Positions 63,721-64,000 of a stretch of DNA of 64,000 nt are shown piece by piece. Made by a program: the position numbers and the translations under genes. How positions within the stretch are numbered: the stretch's first letter is position 1; each line of letters begins with the position of its first letter. Origin of the DNA: Aphidius gifuensis (Eukaryota; Arthropoda; Insecta; Hymenoptera; Braconidae); contig NC_057791.1 in assembly GCF_014905175.1 (NCBI RefSeq), forward strand, positions 21,800,537-21,864,536, written 5' to 3'. The notes under the pieces were generated by a model that saw only the letters and a program-made list of their open reading frames with translations, was not told where the DNA came from and ran no database searches.

Positions 63721-64000
63721 GTCGGTAAAAAAAAATAAAGAAATACAAGAAACTAGTGATTGAAATGTCAAATGAGTCATATAATTATTTAAAAATATAT
63801 AAAGCTTGTGAATGAAAAATTCAAAAGAGTTATCAAATTATTATTAAGAGAAAAAAAAAAATAAATTGTTGTCTACAATTTCAATCAAGTCAGTAAACAA
63901 TACTTGAAAAAAAAAAAAAAAAAATAGACCTGTTCTAAAACAAAATTCAAATGGTTATTTAAATTATTATTTAAAAAAAAAATCGTTGCAAAAATATTTC

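Larger units (their letters stand above)
31680..64000 (+). other. Giant first intron of the glypican gene
   Basis: From the donor at 31680 to the window end there is no confident coding sequence on either strand. Short open frames are T- or A-run artefacts. The + strand is dominated by poly-T runs in 36-57 kb, unlike the poly-A excess of the 4.5-10 kb interval. Islands of higher GC recur and are listed separately. Very long first introns are known for glypican genes in insects. No large transposon was recognised. A separate unseen gene, or the missing 5' exons of IFT121 on the - strand, cannot be ruled out. Confidence 0.6.

Overview
The window is nuclear DNA from an insect, most likely a hymenopteran and plausibly a parasitoid wasp. 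The sequence is very AT-rich and full of poly-A/poly-T runs. Introns are GT-AG and mostly short, apart from one giant first intron. The gene set is animal (SK potassium channel, AKAP17A, IFT121/WDR35, glypican), with a tandem cluster of insect-type odorant receptors (7tm_6). The order assignment is inference.

Layout: (1) 1-4446, + strand: the 3' two thirds of an SK-type calcium-activated potassium channel, with its 5' exons left of the window. (2) 4447-10994: gene-poor AT-rich DNA between two convergent genes. (3) 10995-13915, - strand: a complete seven-exon AKAP17A-like SR-related gene. (4) 14905-28060, - strand: an odorant-receptor array. Three copies (OR-A, OR-C, OR-D) rebuild to 384-386 residues over five exons with near-identical exon lengths; a fourth (OR-B) has lost exons 1 and 2. 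The copies share a conserved 5' flank of about 0.6 kb. (5) 28936-30958, - strand: the C-terminal half of IFT121/WDR35, with no N-terminal half visible. (6) 31.03-31.08 kb: a promoter-like patch with an NRF-1-type palindrome. (7) 31526-31679, + strand: the signal-peptide exon of a glypican. The remaining 32 kb appears to be its first intron, with islands of higher GC that may be enhancers or alternative promoters, and two families of degenerate long tandem repeats.

The most informative observations are in the receptor array. Short scars of IFT121 coding sequence (32 to about 70 bp) lie between the receptor copies. They suggest that the ancestral duplication unit carried the receptor together with part of its neighbour IFT121, and that the IFT121 copies were later deleted. 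OR-C has become a landing site for transposons: a TA-flanked palindromic MITE in intron 1 is itself interrupted by an 887-bp hAT-type element with a perfect 8-bp target-site duplication, and intron 4 holds a 1.4-kb Helitron-like insertion with a 15-unit minisatellite.

Exon boundaries were placed by eye from splice consensus, reading phase and family knowledge. No alignment or database search was run.
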